DNA of 64,000 nt from Dermatemys mawii (lineage: Eukaryota; Chordata; Testudines; Dermatemydidae), in the NCBI GenBank assembly GCA_007922305.1, contig ML677334.1:16270764-16334763 (forward strand). Direction: 5' to 3'. This document shows, piece by piece, positions 48,537-60,567 of this stretch. Every line of letters begins with the position of its first letter. The first letter of the stretch is position 1. The notes under the pieces are model-generated. The model had not been told where the DNA came from. It ran no database searches and saw nothing but the letters and a program-made list of their open reading frames with translations. The translations under genes were made by a program, and so were the position numbers.

Positions 48537-49319
48537 TTCTCTATATTCAGTGCACAGGAAGGATGGTGCTCAATTAATGAGCAGCTATTGAATATTTTTG
48601 TTTTCCTCTCTTTCTTCAGTGTGTGGCTTCAAGCCTTATTGACTGCACACTATTCAAACCCTCCACTGAAGACAGAATGATTAATTTTCTCGTATTCTTT
48701 TCTATGCCACTCATAACCATAGTAGCTGAGAGTTTTATAAATATTAGTAAATTTATTTTCATTAAATCCCTGTTTTACAGATGAGGAACTTCACTCTCAG
48801 AGATTAAGGTCAAAAGTGATTGAGGGGGGGGCTTTATTTGAGATGACTAGGACTTTATTTAGAATTCATCCATTTCAAAGCACAGCTCCCATTGACTTCA
48901 GTTGTAGATGGAAGTGGTCAGCACTTTCACAGATCAGAAGACCCTAAGCTCTCAAGTCAGACTCCCAGAAAATAAAGAACAAACTATTAGTGATCACCTG
49001 TGAAAAGTTATGGTTTTCATTACTTGCCTAGAATCACATAGGAACTCTGTGGCAGAGGCAGTCATAGAATCCAGTTATCCAGGAAAGTGACACATGGCTA
49101 GAAAGGTCTTAACATCTTACAAAATAAATAACCCTCAAAAGACATGTGAAAAGATAATGTTTCTGTTTTTACATATGTTTGAGCAGGGTCGACAATTTAA
49201 TCAACAGTCTCTTCTTTCCCGTATTCTGATAATTTCAGAAGTCAAAAGAACATCTGATCATTTAAATTAGTTGTAAACATGACATATCTCTCTATTTCTC
49301 TCTCTTTTAAATGTATAGC
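48537..49319 (-). other. Unique DNA with possible MIR pieces
   Basis: No gene. 48765-48815 (tccctgttttacagatgagg) and 48995-49075 (tacttgcctagaatcacata, ctgtggcagaggcag) read like parts of an antisense MIR. A possible unrelated insertion separates them. Assignment is tentative. Confidence 0.4.
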
Positions 49320-49700
49320 AAATAATCTATGAATGGTGGAGGAACAAGCAAATTACCTTCTGGTAATTCTATAGCTAAGTACTGGTGATGGACCTCCTAA
49401 AAAGTCATGCTAATTACCATTTGAACCCCCAAATTGTCAAAAGACATGAAATTGTATAAAAGATCCTTGGGTCCTCATTCTCTTATCTCAGATCTGCTTA
49501 GGCTTCATCTGGGGACGTTTGAGTCACAAGACTGAGGTCCCAGTTATGCTGGTGTGCCCTGAATATGATATTCGGACATTGGACTATAACCTATGAACTA
49601 ATTCTGAAAGAACTCTTTGCAGCTACAAAGTTCACCATGTTTGCTATGACTCTGAACCTCAATTAATTGAACTCATTTCTGTATGTCCTTTGGGATTGGT
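49320..49700 (+). repeat. LTR-like repeat with TATA-like box
   Basis: The words ggtgatggacctcctaaaaa, gaaattgtataaaagatcc (TATA-like), tcagatctgcttaggcttca, cattggactataacctatga and ctttgcagctacaaagttca resemble a reptile retroviral LTR known from memory. Ends could not be fixed. Confidence 0.4.
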
Positions 49701-50059
49701 AGAACCTTTTCTCTTAAATGATGAAATAAGATTTACAGAAATCATCATATATGATGTGGGTACCTGGATGGAGGCCGGAGGCTGGATCACTTTAAGGGAA
49801 CTGTGTTTGGACTTCATAGTAACCAGTAAGATAATAAAGAAACTCTTTAATGCTGTCTTGGTAAATGTAAGTAGTGGAATATCCACCACCTTTATAGTGA
49901 TTGCCCCATTCTTTGTAGTTCACCCTAATTGAGTGATCATAGCTGGCCCCTCTTGGGACCCTGGTCACGAGAAGCATTCACTTATCTTAACTTAGAGACC
50001 ATCCCTTCTCTTCTTGAAATCTTCTGCCTCATTCACTACACGCCTTCCAGCTTCTTCAG
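49701..50059. other. Unique DNA, nothing recognised
   Basis: No gene or repeat recognised. Confidence 0.4.
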
Positions 50060-50825
50060 AAAATTAAGCTGGGGATCCTACAAGTAATAATCTCCTTCAC
50101 TACACAGCCCTGACTTATCTGCAAAGCAGGTTTATTCTGTGCACTGAATGACTCAGGGTATGACAGTTCAAGGCAGTTGCACCTGCATTTTCCCTCTGTG
50201 GTCCACCTACTCTTGGGTTTCTGACCCTTTGCCTTCACCTCTTTCGGATAGAAAAACACATCTTCCTCTTGACCAGGATATTTCCAGGCTGCAAGCTCCT
50301 TGCCTACACTGTGAATTCCCTAAAGTCAGAATGCATAAGCAGGCCTGCTTACCTTTTCTCCTCTGGTCAGTAAACAGTGTAATTGCCTCAGTTAAGTTAT
50401 CACAGAGCTCCTTCTAAGCAAGCATATTTATTCTCAAGGTAAAAGCAAGAGAAAACATATTGAAAGAACCCATATGCATGTTAACAAGCTTACCAGAGAT
50501 CACCCCAACTCCAGTAAAGGCTCTGGCCTGTGAACTGTCCTTCAAACACCATACATGAGTTTTCATGTGGGTACAAGTACGTAATTCGTTTTCGTCAGAA
50601 CACAAACCCCTATGAATCTGAGATACTCCTTTATGCCATTTGGAATGTTCGATCCTGGCAGTACGTAATTTATAGACCGAAAGTCCCCTCCTTTTGAAGA
50701 GTGAAACTTGGAAAAATCATGTCCAGAGGTTGGCATTTTCATTCTCTCCCTCCCAAATATTTCCTGGGAAGTAATCTTCCAACTAACATTTCACAAAAAC
50801 AATAAAGACCCCTCAAGTACACATT
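50060..50825 (-). repeat. Possible LTR-like block, minus strand
   Basis: gcaaagcaggtttattctgt contains a minus-strand AATAAA signal, and the surrounding text resembles the R/U5 part of a retroviral LTR. No TG...CA ends or TSD were found. Low confidence. Confidence 0.3.
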
Positions 50826-51174
50826 GAACGGAAATCCAGGAAGAGAAAAGCCCCTAAAAGACTTGGATGGTAATAAAATTCTTTTATGTTGGTGATGTGA
50901 AACAATCCTGACAGACACTGTAAATGTAAATATTTAAATTTGTATCATTTGTAATTTAAATTCCTTTACTTTGTTGGAGATGCGTTACTGGGTCAGAATT
51001 TTAGATCTCAGTGAGATGAGGGGTGAAGCTAAGTTAGAAGTTGTTTTTATGAGCTGCATTAAACTTCGTTAGGGGCTGAGTTAAAACCTCATTAAAATGG
51101 ATGTGTGAATGTGCCCTTCACTGAAGTCTGTTACTTATCGTAATCTGAAGTGGTCACACCTAAAGGAAGGTTTA
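50826..51174. other. Unique AT-rich DNA, nothing recognised
   Basis: No gene or repeat recognised. Confidence 0.5.
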
Positions 51175-51605
51175 ACAGAGTCTGCCCAGAAACTAGTGCC
51201 ACATTGGGTGGAGAGTTCTCCTGGGTATAGTGACCAGAATTGGGTAGGTGGATAGATGGTGGAGGTGGGGGAGCACAAGCTGGAAAGAGGGAGAGAGATG
51301 GAAAGGTGGGAAGTGAGCCCAAGCAGCAGCCTGTAAACATACAACTCTGGAAAAAGCTATAGAGAGATCATTTCAGTCTGTTGGCTAAGGAGGTTTAGGG
51401 GCTGTAAGCTAGGAAACTGTTCATTTTGTTCTTGGTTCTTCCTGCATTCTGAGAAGCAGAACTTTGTACGTTCCTTGTAAATAAACAAGACAGGATAAAC
51501 AAAATGCCAGACTCTATTGCTTTTTACTTCCAAATGGAACATCCCCAAGGTCCCAGATGTGGATAGTTGTTTGAGTCAAAAGGGGGCAACAATATTAGGT
51601 CCTAT
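51175..51605 (+). repeat. LTR-like repeat, second copy
   Basis: Homologous to 2016-2530 and uninterrupted at the place where that copy carries the 99-bp inverted-repeat arm: ttcttcctgcattctgagaa runs straight on to gcagaactttgtacg. A taaataaac signal and the words gccagactctattgc and gtttgagtcaaaaggg follow. TSD not found. Confidence 0.5.
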
Positions 51606-52011
51606 TACTAAGTGAGAAATCTAAGTAAGAAAGAAAAGTCAAGCAGAAAAAGTGGTTGAAGGAAAGAGAGGTCCTGGAAAATGTGTTTAATATCAAAGTC
51701 ATGAAACCCCAACTCCCCTGTCCCCCCGCAAAAAGGGGGCTGCCATGTAGAAAGAGAAAAAAAATTGCTTGGAAACAAGAAAGAGGTAGAGAGAGAGAGG
51801 AGTACAGAAATGAAAACAGAGGAAGACAAAGGTAAGAATCTATATTAATCATGTAAAATAATATTTTACACTTCAGTTATCAAATAATCCAACAAGGAGA
51901 GTGAGGAAGAATAAGAATCTTGGAAGATCTCTCTAGCCAAACACTGTGTGTCTATTTTGTTGGTTCTGTTGTGTTTCTTCACCCTCATGCCCTATGACAA
52001 GATGTAAAGTC
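51606..52011. other. Unique purine-rich DNA
   Basis: Purine-rich stretch (gaaagagaggtcctgg, gaggtagagagagagagg) with no gene or repeat identified. Confidence 0.45.
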
Positions 52012-52875
52012 ACATTGGTCCTGGGGCCAGTTTTATTCAATATCTTTATCAATGATCTGGATGATGGTGTGGACTGCACCCTCAGCAAGTTTGCAGATGA
52101 CACTAAACTGGGAGGAGTGGTAGATACGCTAGAGAGTAGGGATAGGATACAGAGGGATCTAGACAAATTAGAGGATTGGGCCAAAAAAAATTGATGAGTT
52201 AAATCCAGAGTCCTGCACTTAGGATGGAAGAATCCCATGCACGGCTACAGACTAGGGACTGAATGGCTAAGGAGCAGTTCTGCAGAAAAGGACCTAGGAG
52301 TTACAGTGGACGAGAAGCTGGATATGAGTCAACAGTGTGCCCTTGTTGCCAAGAAGGCTAATGGCATTTTGGGCTGTACAAGTAGGGGCATTGCCAGCAG
52401 ATTGATGGATGTGATCGTTCTCTTCTATTCAACATTGGTGAGGCCTCATCTGGATTACTGTGTCCAGTTTTGGGGCCCACACTACAAGAAGGATGTGGGA
52501 AAATTGGAAAGAGTCCAGAGGAGGGCATCAAAAATGATTAAGGGCCTGGAGCACATGACTTATGAGGAGAGGCTGAGAGAACTGGGATTGTTTAGTCTAC
52601 AGAAGAGAAGACTGAGGGGAGATTTGATATCTGCTTTCAAATATCTGAAAGGGGGTTCCTAAAAGGATGGATGTAGACTGTTCTCAGTGGTACCAGATGA
52701 CAGAACAAGGAGTAATGGTCTCAAGTTGCAGTGGGGAAGGTTTAGGTTGGATATTAGGAAAAACTTTTTCACTAGGAGGGTGGTGAAGCACTGGAATGGG
52801 TTACCTAGGGAAGTGGTGGAATCTCTTTCCTTAGAGGTTTTAAGGTCAGGCTTGACAGAGCCCTCGCTGGAATGA
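52012..52875 (+). pseudogene. CR1 ORF2 C-terminal remnant
   Basis: It opens with [20 protein letters not shown] and [19 protein letters not shown] (FADD catalytic aspartates retained) up to a stop at about 52192. The longer frame from 52237 continues with [40 protein letters not shown] and [17 protein letters not shown], the C-terminal region after RT. A further frame ([20 protein letters not shown]) completes the ORF end. It needs at least two frame changes. Confidence 0.85.
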
Positions 52876-52968
52876 TTTAGTTGGGGATTGGTCCTGCTTT
52901 GAGCAGGGGGTTGGACTAGATGGCCTCCTGAGGTCCCTTCCAACCCTAATATTCTATTATATGAGTCT
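52012..52968 (+). mobile_element. CR1 LINE, 5' truncated, plus strand
   Basis: Co-linear with the reverse complement of the CR1 at 36352-37546. It starts inside the RT domain (ttggtcctggggccagtttt) and runs to the 3' end (ttggactagatggcctcctg, gtcccttccaaccctaat, then attctattatatgagtct). 5' truncation is typical of CR1. Confidence 0.9.
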
Positions 52969-53566
52969 AAAATTGTTTGTCGTTGTTGTGATTCCATTCC
53001 AAATATCATCCTGTGACTAAAACACTGCTTGATTTTCATTTGTGAATTTTTTTTGCTAAAACCTAGAACAGTTAGAAACTTAGAAACTTTTAAGGTTCTT
53101 CCCTTAGACACATTTCAAAAATTCTATTTTAAAAACCTCACTTCCATCTGCTATGAACAGTTGGTGCTAAGTAGATAACAATTAGAATGTTTTTAATCTC
53201 TTCTCATTTTGGTGATGCAGTGTCTTTAATTTCATTCTCAGCTAAATAAGCCTTAAAGTACAATTGTGCTTAGGTTAAATTATTATTATTACAGTTAGCT
53301 ACTCCTACAGTTAAATTCCTGTTTTTAAAATCCATCATTTAGCAATTGTCAGTAGTAAGTCTGACCATTTTAGAGATTGGTTAGTGTATGATCATAGTCA
53401 CATGCACAGCATGTGCGTGGAGGGGGAAAATATATTGGATTCCCCACTGGGGTAAGAATTCTGGAATAAACTGGTAATCATTTCAGACAATGAACATATT
53501 GCCTGTTTATTTTCATTTTAGCATAAGGATAGGCTCCTTCCCTATCACACAGATTGAGTGTCACTC
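52969..53566. other. Unique AT-rich DNA, nothing recognised
   Basis: No gene or repeat recognised. Confidence 0.5.
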
Positions 53567-54189
53567 AGGCCATACCTATACTACAAACATATGTCAACTC
53601 AAGTGAAGTTGGCACACAGCTGCCACAGTTAGTACATCGCTTGAGTGCGTGCATATTTGGCTCCTTATTTCAGAGGTGCACATCTGTGCCAGGGGTGTTT
53701 GTATCAATGCAGAGTGGGTTGCACCATGGGTGGGTTTCCCATTGTGCATCTTGACACTGCCCATTGTCATTTGGCAAGTTTTGGCAATGCATGATGTGGT
53801 CAAAACGAGTCAGATAGGGCTTACTGGGAGCATGGAGTCAACTTCCCAGACTGCAACTGTTTCCATCCCATGATATTATTTGTAATCCATAATTTCTATT
53901 TTAAATACTACAAACTCACATGACCCACCTCACTATCCACCATCTCTGACAAAAGTGTGGAGCGTTCATAGCTTTGCACTGTTCTCATGAGCGTTGAAAG
54001 CATGGAGTGCACAATCCTGGAACATTTGCAGAGCCAAAGAACCACATGAGTGGGGAATGTGATGATTTCTTGGAGGGCAGATTGCTGTGGGACTTACCAT
54101 TGAACTGGTTTTTGCTGACATTCACAGAGCAGCTGCAGATGGTGGAGCTTCTTGGCCCATGAAACAAGCACTGACTGGTGGTATGTTAT

Positions 54190-54471
54190 AATGAAGGTTT
54201 GGGATGACAAGCAGTAGATACAGAACTATTGGATACGCAAGACCACATTCCTGGAGCTGTGAGCTGAGCTCACCCCAGACCTCCATCGCAAAGACCTCAA
54301 ATAAAAACTACCCTGTTAGCGGTGAAGTGACTGGTGATCACACTATGGAAACTTGCAACACCAGATTGCCACCAATCAAACCGAAATCAATTTGAAGTCA
54401 GGAAATCCACTGTGGGGGCTGTCGTGATGGAAGTGTATAGGCCATTAATCACCTTCTGCTATGCAGGATTG
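54190..54471 (+). pseudogene. Harbinger transposase N-terminal remnant
   Basis: The frame containing 54322 reads LVITLWKLATPDCHQSNRNQ and then FEVRKSTVGAVVMEVYR. This matches the DNA-binding helix-turn-helix region of Harbinger transposases (the W-LA...F-V-KSTV pattern, as in HARBI1). Stops occur at about 54328 and earlier (54208, 54262). The rest of the domain is missing downstream. Confidence 0.65.
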
Positions 54472-54850
54472 TGACCATAGGCATAGATGGATTGCTATAT
54501 TTGGGGTGAGGGGCAAGCTCCAGCCAGGACATCGGGGTTGCTTATGGGAAGCAAATTCTATGCTTGCCCGAAGCTTGCAGTGCTGGGCCTGCCATGCAGT
54601 TACTGTTGGCACGTGGGGTTGGGTGCCTGTTCCAGTGTTTCTCTGGCTCTCCTAAGGGCTCATTCTCTGTTCCTGTTTTATGTGCGTGTAATTTGTGATG
54701 CCAAGACAGGATGCGTGAGTGGATCTGTGCATGTCTCTCTACACACGTGTAGCTATGCTTAAGTCTGTCCCTGTTCCTGTTTGTGAGGGGTGAGAAATAT
54801 GAAGAGTATGAGAGGCACTGATCCAGCAAAGTGTGTCTGTGTGCACATGA

Positions 54851-54852
<2 letters not shown>

Positions 54853-54893
<41 letters not shown>
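54853..54893. repeat. (CA)n microsatellite
   Basis: Uninterrupted run of ca/ac repeats of about 40 bp, inside the middle part of the Harbinger remnant. Confidence 0.95.
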
Positions 54894-54895
<2 letters not shown>

Positions 54896-55522
54896 ATATC
54901 ACATACAGGCTGAAGCCAGTCCCCCTGGTTTGCTGGCTCTCACCCCTACTGGAGTGACAAGTGCTCCTGTGACTGTGCGGGGCTGCACAATACCTGGGCT
55001 GCTGGTGCTGGACCAGCTTAATATGGGGCCCTGGCTGCTGCTGCTGCTGTTATCCGCTGTGGTGACCTGAGTGTGGGACCTGTGACCGCTCTGGTACTGG
55101 CTGCTGCAGCAGGACTTGATGCCGCCGCTTTACTGGTGCCTCCATGTGCTGATACGTCCACCTTCTCACTGGGGCTGCTGCTGCCCCCACTTTGTTCCTG
55201 GTGCAAGGGGATGCCACACGCTGGTCTCCTGTTTCCCTGCCGCACCACACAGAGACATGGCAGCACAGATGCCACTGGGACTGCCAAACAGCCAGCATCC
55301 CGACCTGCTGGGAGGAGACGAGGAGGAACTCAGGGGTTGGGGGGCCCATCTTTGTGTACCAAGTTAAATGACCGAGCTCACCCCAGACCATGGGTGCTCC
55401 TGACCATGGTGCCCTGGGTGCTCACCCACCCATAAGGCCTGTTTGGGGGGTCTATGCTTCCTTGCCTCCTGAAACTACTCCCATGGCTGTGACTTTGGGC
55501 AGTGTGCAGGGCATAAATGGAT

Positions 55523-55552
55523 GGTTTTGCAGCAGTGGGATTCCTGAACTGC
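55523..55552 (+). pseudogene. Harbinger transposase catalytic-domain scrap
   Basis: A ten-codon phrase, GFAAVGFLNC, resembles the segment just before the DGTH motif of Harbinger DDE domains. The catalytic part that should follow is absent. Only its position inside the element supports it. Confidence 0.4.
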
Positions 55553-56516
55553 AGTAGGAAGTTCGGGTCAATATAAGGAATGCAGTGTTTGCACTCACAC
55601 TGCATCAATCCATCAACCATGGTTCTACTATGGGGAGATGGTGTTACTATGTCAGCCTAACAGGGCCCGCTCAGCAGTGGGAGACCAGTGTGAGTGTAGA
55701 CACATAAACAACTAGGCTGATGTAAGCTGCCTTGCATCAAATTAACTGTGTTGTGTAGACCAGGCCTCGTTCAGATACTTGACACTACTGCCAGATTGCT
55801 ATCTCAAGCTCATTTTGCTTCATTTTTAAGTTCATCACTCTAGATATCTCAAAAGTCACATCTCAAAGTTTTCTCAGGTTAACCTTTTTCTAATTTTTTT
55901 CTTACCTGCCACCACCAGTTTATTACCCTCCTCTAATGTACTCTGGATTATACTAATTATTTCCATCATATAAACTAAAAAGCAAACAAAACTTATTAAC
56001 TTCTGAATACTTGCTCCTCTGCAAAGCTAATATAAGAGATCCAGACTGAAACACAAGTTTTCTCCAATTTCATATCTATCGAGAGGATTAATTTTAGAGT
56101 AGTCAATGCTCTGATAGAGCTAAAGTATTATCTCACTCCCTGCTTACCCCCAAACCAAGAAAGATTTCACACTACAAGAGAAACTCCTGCTCTTTTCTTG
56201 TTCATAGAATTTGGACTAGACAGGTTGGACCAAATTCAGAAGTGATGCATAAAATAGTGTAAGCTAGACTCCATCCCCCATGACACTCAGCCTCCCTTAC
56301 ACATGGGTAGAGCTGTTCTAAATTAATCTAATTGGCATGCCTAAAATGCCTGAAAGACTGTATGTTAAACAGTGGCTATAAATATTGAAATGATTGTATC
56401 CATTATGACACTAAATCTGTACAGTTGGACCCCCAGTAATTTCAAAGAAGCACTACGTTGATGCAAAGTAAGGGCCTCTATGTGAGGTTTTGTAGAGGAG
56501 GGGAAAAGGGAAACAG

Positions 56517-56517
<1 letters not shown>

Positions 56518-56553
<36 letters not shown>

Positions 56554-56575
56554 CCACACACACCCACACACCCAC
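56518..56575. repeat. (CT)n(CA)n microsatellite
   Basis: Run of ct repeats followed by ca repeats with cccaca interruptions. Confidence 0.95.
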
Positions 56576-56953
56576 ATGGGTTAACCACTTAACCTCCCAA
56601 TATATAGTTTTAAAAAATGAAAAGTTCTGATGCTTTAATAACTTTAAAGTGCTATCAAAATAGAAATTACAATTAAAAACACAAGGGGATATAAGATGGC
56701 CTATCACATCCATTTCTGTTGAGCACAATGTAGTAATTTAAAAGTGTGTAAATCATTGTTCCATTTTCTTGCTGTAGATAGCCTAGAATACACAATAGCT
56801 CTTTCAGACACATATTCTATTTTTTTTAAGCTTTCTCCTCTTGGCTCTAACTAGTGTGAATACTGTATTCTATGGTAGGCATTAACTTTACAACTTCTGT
56901 GTGCTTGTGTGATGCAAAATACGTATTGTTTGTTGGGAAGAGCAAAACAATTG

Positions 56954-56992
56954 AGGAAATATATATATTATATATATATATATATATTTCCT
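56954..56992. repeat. AT-rich palindrome
   Basis: An AT alternating run bounded by aggaaat on the left and atttcct on the right, so the flanks are inverted repeats too. A 39-bp near-palindrome. Confidence 0.8.
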
Positions 56993-59938
56993 TAGATTAT
57001 ATATCGATAAAATCTGAAATAGCCTGTTCATCAGCTGAGATCTAAAATTAGTGGCTTCCCCTCCATTCCCAATGTTTTTTTGGGGAAAAAATATAGATAA
57101 GTATTCATTCCCAGCAGGCCTTCTAGACCTAATATAATTTAAACGATGCTTAGTGTCTCAGCACATCTAGTGGTGGGACTTCCCTGGATGTAGGGAATAG
57201 GCAATGTTTTCTGACTTTCAGGAAGCTTTGTGGGATTTCACTAGAGTAACTGGTCATACACGAGGGGGTAGCTCCTCAGTTGGTATAAAGTCAGTGGGAG
57301 AAGATGACAACTTCCATCAGGAGAGGATCTGTCTTTGATAGTCTCATTCAATCTTGCTAAAAGTAAGAGACTATTACAGCTCAAAAAAAAAAAATGGAGA
57401 ATCAGAGGGCCCTGTTATGGACTGGGAGGAGCAAATGAGGTCAAGAGACCTATTGGATTCAGGCAGAAGTGTTTGGGGTAAGGAAAAAAAATGGAGTTTG
57501 GCAAAGACTGTTGGGGAGAGAAGGTGGTGAAGAGAGGAGACAAATGACATGAAGAGAAAGGTAAAAAGAATCCACAAACAGCTTGCACGAGATTATAAAC
57601 AAAATTCAGGCAAGCATCTGAACTTTTCAGTGATTATCTAATGTGAACTAAACATCACCAGTCATAAAATATTACTGGGTGACACAAAAGACACATTGAA
57701 CTTTTTCACTACTTTTCAAATGCTGGGAAACTGGACAGAATTCTTGTAAGAATATGTATCCAACTTGGCACTGGGACAGTGAACATGCATTGCTTTTGGC
57801 ATAATGCCTTTGTCCCAATAAATTTTGTGTCAGAGCCTTGCATCCACTCTGTTTGATGGAAAGTGGCCAACACCTTATTTTAATGTTAGCTAATCATTGC
57901 ACTCTCTTCTGTAGTGTTAGGAATTCCACATGTTGTGTAAAAGATCAAAACAAGGAACCCTTTCTGCAAAGACAGAATGTGAATTGTGTGTGCCACATGC
58001 TAGCATACAGTAAATATGTTTTTAGATCACTTGGTCTTTGAGGCAGGGGGTATTTCTACCTCTGTGTTTAGAAAAAATTAGGATGTTACTGCAATATAAG
58101 GCCTCAATTCTGCATGGAGCTTTAGGCAGGTGGCCCCCAATATATGTGTAGAACTCCTGGCAAGATGGGACATTAAATCATAGATCATAATGATAATATA
58201 TTATCATTATAAATTGGATAATGTACTCTATTATCAAGCAGATGGGCTATATATCTCAGACTGAGTCTGAGAAACATTCTAGGAAGATTGACTATATATA
58301 ATTTATATGTGGAAATAAAGGAGCTGTTTCCCAAACATATAAGATGTTTAAAGGTACTTTGCATCTATGAAGTGCAGTGCTGCTTCTCTTGGAAGAATTA
58401 TACTGAAATTTAGATTTTCATCAGTTTATTAGGAAACATATGACCATTGATTAATGTATTACCAGTATAAAGAATTAAGAGTTTTTGAATAGGCCTCTTC
58501 AAAAGCTACTAGTTTCAGCTCACATGAATTAAAATGATAGACAAGATGGGTTAGATAATATCTTTTACTGGACCAACTTCTGTTGGTGAAAAAGAGAAGC
58601 TTAGGTTCATGTTTAAATGCATGCTTGAGTGCTTTGCTGAATCATGGCCTATATTTTTTTTAACTTTAAGATTAAATTTGTGTGTGTGCATGCGTACATA
58701 AAGTGAACATTTCAGAAACCTTCTAAAATGGATCTAATTTTAAAAACTAAACTAAATAACTTATTATTTGAGAACTTCATGATAATGAAGTGTAATATAC
58801 CATCAACTTGCAACCTTTTTCTGCTCTTCAGTCCTTTCCCTGCTGTCTCCTTCTGAAATAATTGTCTGTAAATTACCCACTTACTCTTTGGTAGGTGTAA
58901 ATGTGTTTTCCCATTCCTGCTAAAACACATTTGATAGCAAGTTTCCTTTTACATCTACACCTCAGATAACTTTCTATGTAATGGAGGAAGTTTCTGTAAT
59001 AGACATTTCATTCTAATATTTACACAAAGAGCAAATACTTCCCAGAGAAGAAGACATAATTATAATAATTTATTGTACATCTTAGCTCTGGAAGGACTAT
59101 CTAAGCAAATTGCATAAAAGGTGTTGCAGCAGAGTGTATAAGTAAAAATACTTGATGAAAATATTTTAAATACATGATAGTAGTAGAGATCCCCCTAGAT
59201 TTTGATGCTCCCTTTGTTTTCTTAAGCAGATTAAACAGGCACTGTATCTAACATACAGCTGGGAAAACAGGATCACCAGGTGTCTGAAGCTTAAAATATC
59301 ATCTGTTTCAGTGTGTGACATTTACTTAGCAATACTTTATTAATTATTACATTGCAATATAATGATTAAGAATATAGAAGCACTCATAAATATTGGTAGT
59401 ATTTGTGCTTTTATTTTGAGCCCCAGTTGATGCATCTCCATATATACTACAGGCTAAAACCTGGCAACAAAATGTCTCAGTCTAGTAACAGGGCTAGGTC
59501 TCTAGCTGCTCCCGGTTCTCCCTTTATTTGTCTCAGGAAAATGGAGAGGAATAGGGTTTCAGCCACATTTCTCATTCCCCTGCAAGTGCCAGGAAAAATA
59601 ACTTAAAAGCTGGAGCCAGGTTTGAGGATCTGACATATATTTTTTTTAAAATATAAGTTAAAATAATTCATTTTTACACAATTTATAGGAATACTAAATT
59701 AATGTATTTACTGAATTGGTTTGAATTCCCTGTTTGGGCTGCATGAGTCAACCACTGATACCAGTGGTGGAGTTCTACTAGCAACCGTATGGGGAAAACT
59801 CTTGAGAGTTCAACTCAGTTTGTGCCAGGACTTTGAAGAAGGTATTCTGCTTTTCCATATGCAGATTTTGCTCTTCCTACATTGCTGTGTTCTCTGTGCC
59901 AGGAATGAAAAATGGGACTTTGAACATATATTCATAAG

Positions 59939-60093
59939 CAGGGCTGGCCTTACCATGAGGTGAACTGAGGCGGCTACCTCAAGTGTCAGACTGGGGTGGG
60001 GGGGCACCACTAGGACCCAGAGTGTAGTGAAAATTGTGTCTGCTGCTGGCGCTTATGTAATCTCTCTGCTCTAGATGCACAGAGAAGGTGGAG
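59939..60093 (+). mobile_element. hAT MITE left half, cut by Gypsy insertion
   Basis: It begins cagggctggccttaccatg and continues ggtgaactgaggcggctacc, then ggcaccactaggacccagag. This is a common reptile hAT family with a CAG terminus. It stops at the LTR edge (about 60094), so the Gypsy copy appears to have inserted into it. The other half should lie beyond the window. Confidence 0.6.
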
Positions 60094-60566
60094 TGTATCA
60101 GGATTGCCTCCCCACTCTGAACTCTAGGATACAGATGTGGGGACCCGCATGAAAAAAAGAAATAACCCCCCCAAGCTTATTTTACCAGCTTGGGTTAAAA
60201 TGTTTTTCCCCAGAACACAACTTCTTCTGTGTCTGGAACTAACTGCTGCCATCACCAAACTCAATTTAGGGTAGTTTGGGACCCTACTTTCCCTTAACAC
60301 TAACCCCCCAAACTTCTTCCTTCCCTGGGAAACTTCAGAGAAAAAAAACAAACCTCGCCTGCTCCTGCGAGACGTGCCCGATCCAAAACCAGGATCTTAA
60401 ACAATGGAAAACAAGCAGCCAGATACTTAAAAGAAAGATTTTAATAAAAGAAAAGAAGAAAGGAATAAATCTCTTATAACCATCAATAGAAGAGCATCTA
60501 TCATAATCAACAAAAGGATTCAGAAACCAAACCTCTCCCCTGAGGCAACTTTCTTCCACTGTTCAT
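60094..60566 (-). repeat. Truncated 3' LTR of the Gypsy element
   Basis: Aligned to the solo LTR in reverse, it covers the LTR 3' portion from the LTR end (tgtatcaggatt) to cactgtt, where homology stops. The first roughly 310 bp of the LTR (U3 start) are missing. On its inner side it joins integrase sequence directly. Confidence 0.85.
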
Positions 60567-60567
60567 A

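Larger units (their letters stand above)
53567..55767 (+). mobile_element. Decayed PIF/Harbinger transposon
   Basis: The left end aggccatacctatactac and the inverse of the right end (gttgtgtagaccaggcct) agree at 12 of 18 positions, a worn inverted repeat. Transposase-like sequence occurs near both ends. The left has TLWKLATPDCHQS; the right has GFAAVGFLNC. The middle (about 54472-55440) is unrelated, GC-rich, contains a (CA)n run, and probably represents insertion plus deletion. No TSD is visible. Confidence 0.6.
55768..59938. other. Unique AT-rich DNA with simple repeats
   Basis: About 4.2 kb with no recognised gene. It includes (CT)n(CA)n at 56518-56575 and an AT palindrome at 56954-56992. 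A short phrase at 58545-58612 (ggttagataatatcttttac, tggaccaacttctgttgg) matches an interspersed repeat frequent in reptiles and birds. Confidence 0.5.

Noticed and set aside
54542..54892. Minus-strand frame starting with alternating Cys/Val
   Set aside because: The start is the translation of a (CA)n microsatellite, and the rest shows no domain.
59403..59606. 67-codon frame with basic residues
   Set aside because: Short, with no domain, no splice context and no conserved neighbour.
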